Shown: in pieces, positions 63,507 to 64,000 of the stretch
Position numbering within the stretch: position 1 is the stretch's first letter
Layout: each line of letters begins with the position of its first letter
Program-made: the position numbers and the translations under genes
Source of the DNA: Paucimonas lemoignei
Lineage (GTDB): Bacteria > Pseudomonadota > Gammaproteobacteria > Pseudomonadales > Pseudomonadaceae
DNA length: 64,000 bases
Assembly: GCA_900475325.1 (NCBI GenBank)
Contig: LS483371.1
Location: 4,774,001 to 4,838,000, forward strand
Direction: 5' to 3'
The notes under the pieces: model-generated
What the model saw: the letters and a program-made list of their open reading frames with translations, nothing else
The model's database searches: none
Told to the model about the DNA's origin: nothing

Positions 63507-64000
63507 ATGTCTACCACCCCCGTTACCCTGCTGGTTGCGCGCCGCGTAGCCCATGGCCGTTATCAGGAACTGATCGCCTGGCTGCATGAAGGCGAACGGC
63601 TGGCCACTGATTTCCCCGGTTACCTGGGCTCGGGTGTCCTTGCCCCGCCACCCGGTGACGACGAATTCCAGATCATCTTCCGCTTCGCCAATGCCGAAAC
63701 CATGCACGCCTGGGAGCATTCTGCTTCGCGAAGCTCCTGGTTGGTGCGTGGCAGTGGCCTGTTCGCACAACCTTCGGAGCACCGCGTGAGCGGGATCGAT
63801 GGCTGGTTTGGTGCAGTCGGCCAACGCCCGCCTCGCTGGAAACAGGCCGTTGCCATCTGGCTCGCGTTCTTTCCGGTGTCGTTGATATTCAATTTCGTGC
63901 TTGGCCCACTGCTCAATGACCTGCAACTGTTGCCACGGATCATGATCAGTACCCTGATTCTTACTCCGCTGATGGTGTTCTGGTTCATCCCCCTGTCCAC
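63507..64000 (+). CDS. ABM-superfamily monooxygenase-like membrane protein, cut by window end
   Basis: Only the first 164 residues are present; the frame is open to the last base. Residues 5-95 form an antibiotic-biosynthesis-monooxygenase ferredoxin-like fold (VTLLVARRVAHGRYQELIAW, FQIIFRFANAETMHAWEHS). From about residue 118 there are two membrane helices (AIWLAFFPVSLIFNFVL, MISTLILTPLMVFWFIPL), the plan of COG3224-type proteins. It is divergent from the MerR gene, so it is a candidate target of that regulator. Confidence 0.85.
   Translation, partial: MSTTPVTLLVARRVAHGRYQELIAWLHEGERLATDFPGYLGSGVLAPPPGDDEFQIIFRFANAETMHAWEHSASRSSWLVRGSGLFAQPSEHRVSGIDGWFGAVGQRPPRWKQAVAIWLAFFPVSLIFNFVLGPLLNDLQLLPRIMISTLILTPLMVFWFIPLS

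Overview
The window is Pseudomonas chromosome, most likely from the P. fluorescens/P. syringae side of the genus. Three things point there: a complete alginate operon in canonical order, several Pseudomonas-type intergenic REP palindromes, and families typical of the genus (DUF3509, FecI/FecR/TonB-receptor modules, DUF6543 toxins, a short LOV protein). No tRNA, rRNA, CRISPR array, insertion sequence or phage gene was recognised.

Layout. (1) 467-16955: algD-alg8-alg44-algK-algE-algG-algX-algL-algI-algJ-algF-algA, the whole pathway from GDP-mannose to secreted, epimerised and acetylated alginate, closed by a strong terminator at 16984-17037. (2) 17266-22469: two related small proteins, a small membrane protein, an SDR/DUF2867 pair, and a 692-residue protein whose C-terminus carries the motifs of a pertussis/cholera-type ADP-ribosyltransferase. 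(3) 22819-29507: an aromatic-acid-type efflux operon (outer-membrane factor, FUSC protein, DUF1656, HlyD) with a divergent LysR regulator, interrupted by a 216-bp tandem array built from REP palindromes. (4) 29695-32742: a 2-hydroxyacid dehydrogenase and a divergent EamA exporter/AraC pair. (5) 32947-48733: three cell-surface-signalling iron-uptake modules. The first is DUF3649-PepSY-DUF3325-FecI-FecR-receptor; the second is fecI-fecR-fecA (ferric citrate); the third is FecI-FecR plus a hydroxamate-type receptor, split by a ribosome-hibernation gene. Fur-like sites lie at the expected positions. (6) 48899-50914: small housekeeping and stress genes, including yebG under a clear LexA box. (7) 51221-53235: a Septu-type defence pair, ptuA (frameshifted) and ptuB. 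(8) 53316-58903: a leucine-dehydrogenase-family enzyme, a SirB1-family protein and a 1195-residue DUF6543-type toxin scaffold with no evident C-terminal effector domain. (9) 59308-64000: an SDR, a flavodoxin, a short LOV photoreceptor, an unknown protein, a MerR/LitR-like regulator and a partial ABM-family gene.

REP families are named here as A (TAGGAGCTGCCGAAGGCTG), B (GGGAGCGAATTCATTCGCG), C (GTGGGACCGGCTTTAGCC) and D (TAGGAGCCAACTTGTTGG). Each element is a pair of inverted arms around a variable centre. Function calls rest on motifs and remembered family features; no database search was run.
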